NCBI GenBank assembly: GCA_035549875.1
Contig: DASZPV010000106.1
Coordinates: 1-6,154 of the forward strand
Direction of reading: 5' to 3'
DNA length: 6,154 bases
Source: JAKFWI01 sp035549875
GTDB taxonomy: Bacteria; Pseudomonadota; Alphaproteobacteria; Caulobacterales; Aquidulcibacteraceae
In this document: piece after piece, positions 5,844 to 6,154 of the stretch
Layout: every line of letters begins with the position of its first letter
Numbering within the stretch: position 1 is the stretch's first letter
The notes under the pieces: generated by a model
What the model saw: only the letters and a program-made list of their open reading frames with translations
What the model was told of the DNA's origin: nothing
Database searches by the model: none
Position numbers and translations under genes: made by a program

Positions 5844-6154
5844 TCACGCCGGCGCCATCGCCTTTTCCTCCACGATCCTCACCACATCCGCCATGATGCC
5901 CGTCAGTTTGAAATCCTTCGGCGTGTAAACCGCCGCTACGCCCATCTGCTTCAGCACTAATTCGTCTTCCGGCGGGATGATGCCGCCGACGATCACGGGC
6001 ACGTTGTCCATGCCCGCATTGCGCATCAGGCGGACCACGTCCTGCACCAGATCGAGATGGCTGCCGGAGAGGATGGACAGGCCCACGGCGTGCGCGCGCG
6101 CTTCGCGCGCCGCGTCGACGATTTCCTGCGGCGTCAGGCGGATGCCTTCGTAGA
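5844..6154 (-). CDS. B12-binding domain of an ethylmalonyl-CoA mutase-like protein, C-terminal part
   Basis: The frame is open from the right edge (first full codon at 6152) to a TGA at 5844-5846, giving the last 103 residues; the start lies outside. A GTG at 6086 is in frame but internal to the domain. The sequence follows the second half of a cobalamin-binding Rossmann fold: YEGIRLTPQEIVDAA, then the strand and loop GLSILSGSH, the helix LVQDVVRLMRNAG, and VPVIVGGIIPPEDE, then MGVAAVYTPKDF. SILSGSH binds the lower part of the cofactor, and GGIIPPED with YTPKDF is typical of the ethylmalonyl-CoA mutase (Ecm/MeaA) branch rather than classical methylmalonyl-CoA mutase. The cofactor-ligating His of the DXHXXG motif would be just beyond the edge. 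Ecm acts in the ethylmalonyl-CoA pathway for acetyl-CoA assimilation. A free-standing B12-binding subunit is also possible. mntA follows after 18 bp. Confidence 0.82.
   Translation of the reverse strand, partial: YEGIRLTPQEIVDAAREARAHAVGLSILSGSHLDLVQDVVRLMRNAGMDNVPVIVGGIIPPEDELVLKQMGVAAVYTPKDFKLTGIMADVVRIVEEKAMAPA

Overview
The window looks like chromosomal DNA from a GC-rich alphaproteobacterium. This rests on high-GC codon use, a short class I ribonucleotide reductase large chain of the Caulobacter/Rhizobiales type with a Cys-Leu-Ala-Cys-Gln end, and a B12-binding domain that resembles ethylmalonyl-CoA mutase. The lineage is inferred from remembered family features, not from a search.

Layout. 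Left edge (2-262, + strand): the 3' end of a gene whose product resembles an OmpA-type peptidoglycan-binding domain. Positions 280-2019 (- strand) hold a two-gene module: a beta-class DNA methyltransferase with a TSPPYW motif, followed three bases later by a gene of unknown family that probably encodes the partner restriction endonuclease. This stretch appears less GC-rich than its surroundings and looks like an acquired restriction-modification cassette. Positions 2212-4095 (- strand) are nrdA, with a strong hairpin terminator behind it (2105-2132) and an upstream region containing two copies of a CTATATTTGG core plus a third weaker site, which look like NrdR boxes. Positions 4365-5126 (- strand) encode a TauE/SafE-type membrane transporter. 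Positions 5200-5825 (- strand) are an MNT-HEPN (mntA-hepT) toxin-antitoxin pair in which hepT is broken by a one-base frameshift in a five-base homopolymer. The right edge (5844-6154, - strand) is the C-terminal B12-binding part of a mutase-like protein that continues outside the window.

How the genes relate. Apart from the leftmost partial gene, everything is on the - strand. The mutase-like gene, mntA and hepT are tightly packed (18 bp gap, then a 17 bp overlap) and could share a transcript. nrdA appears to be a separate unit with its own control region and terminator. The restriction-modification pair is a further unit starting just past the nrdA terminator. No nrdB, tRNA, rRNA, CRISPR array or insertion sequence is visible.

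The best candidates for novelty are the unrecognised endonuclease-like gene beside the methyltransferase, the frameshifted hepT toxin with its intact antitoxin, and the three-site nrdA control region. None is a clearly new system on the sequence alone.
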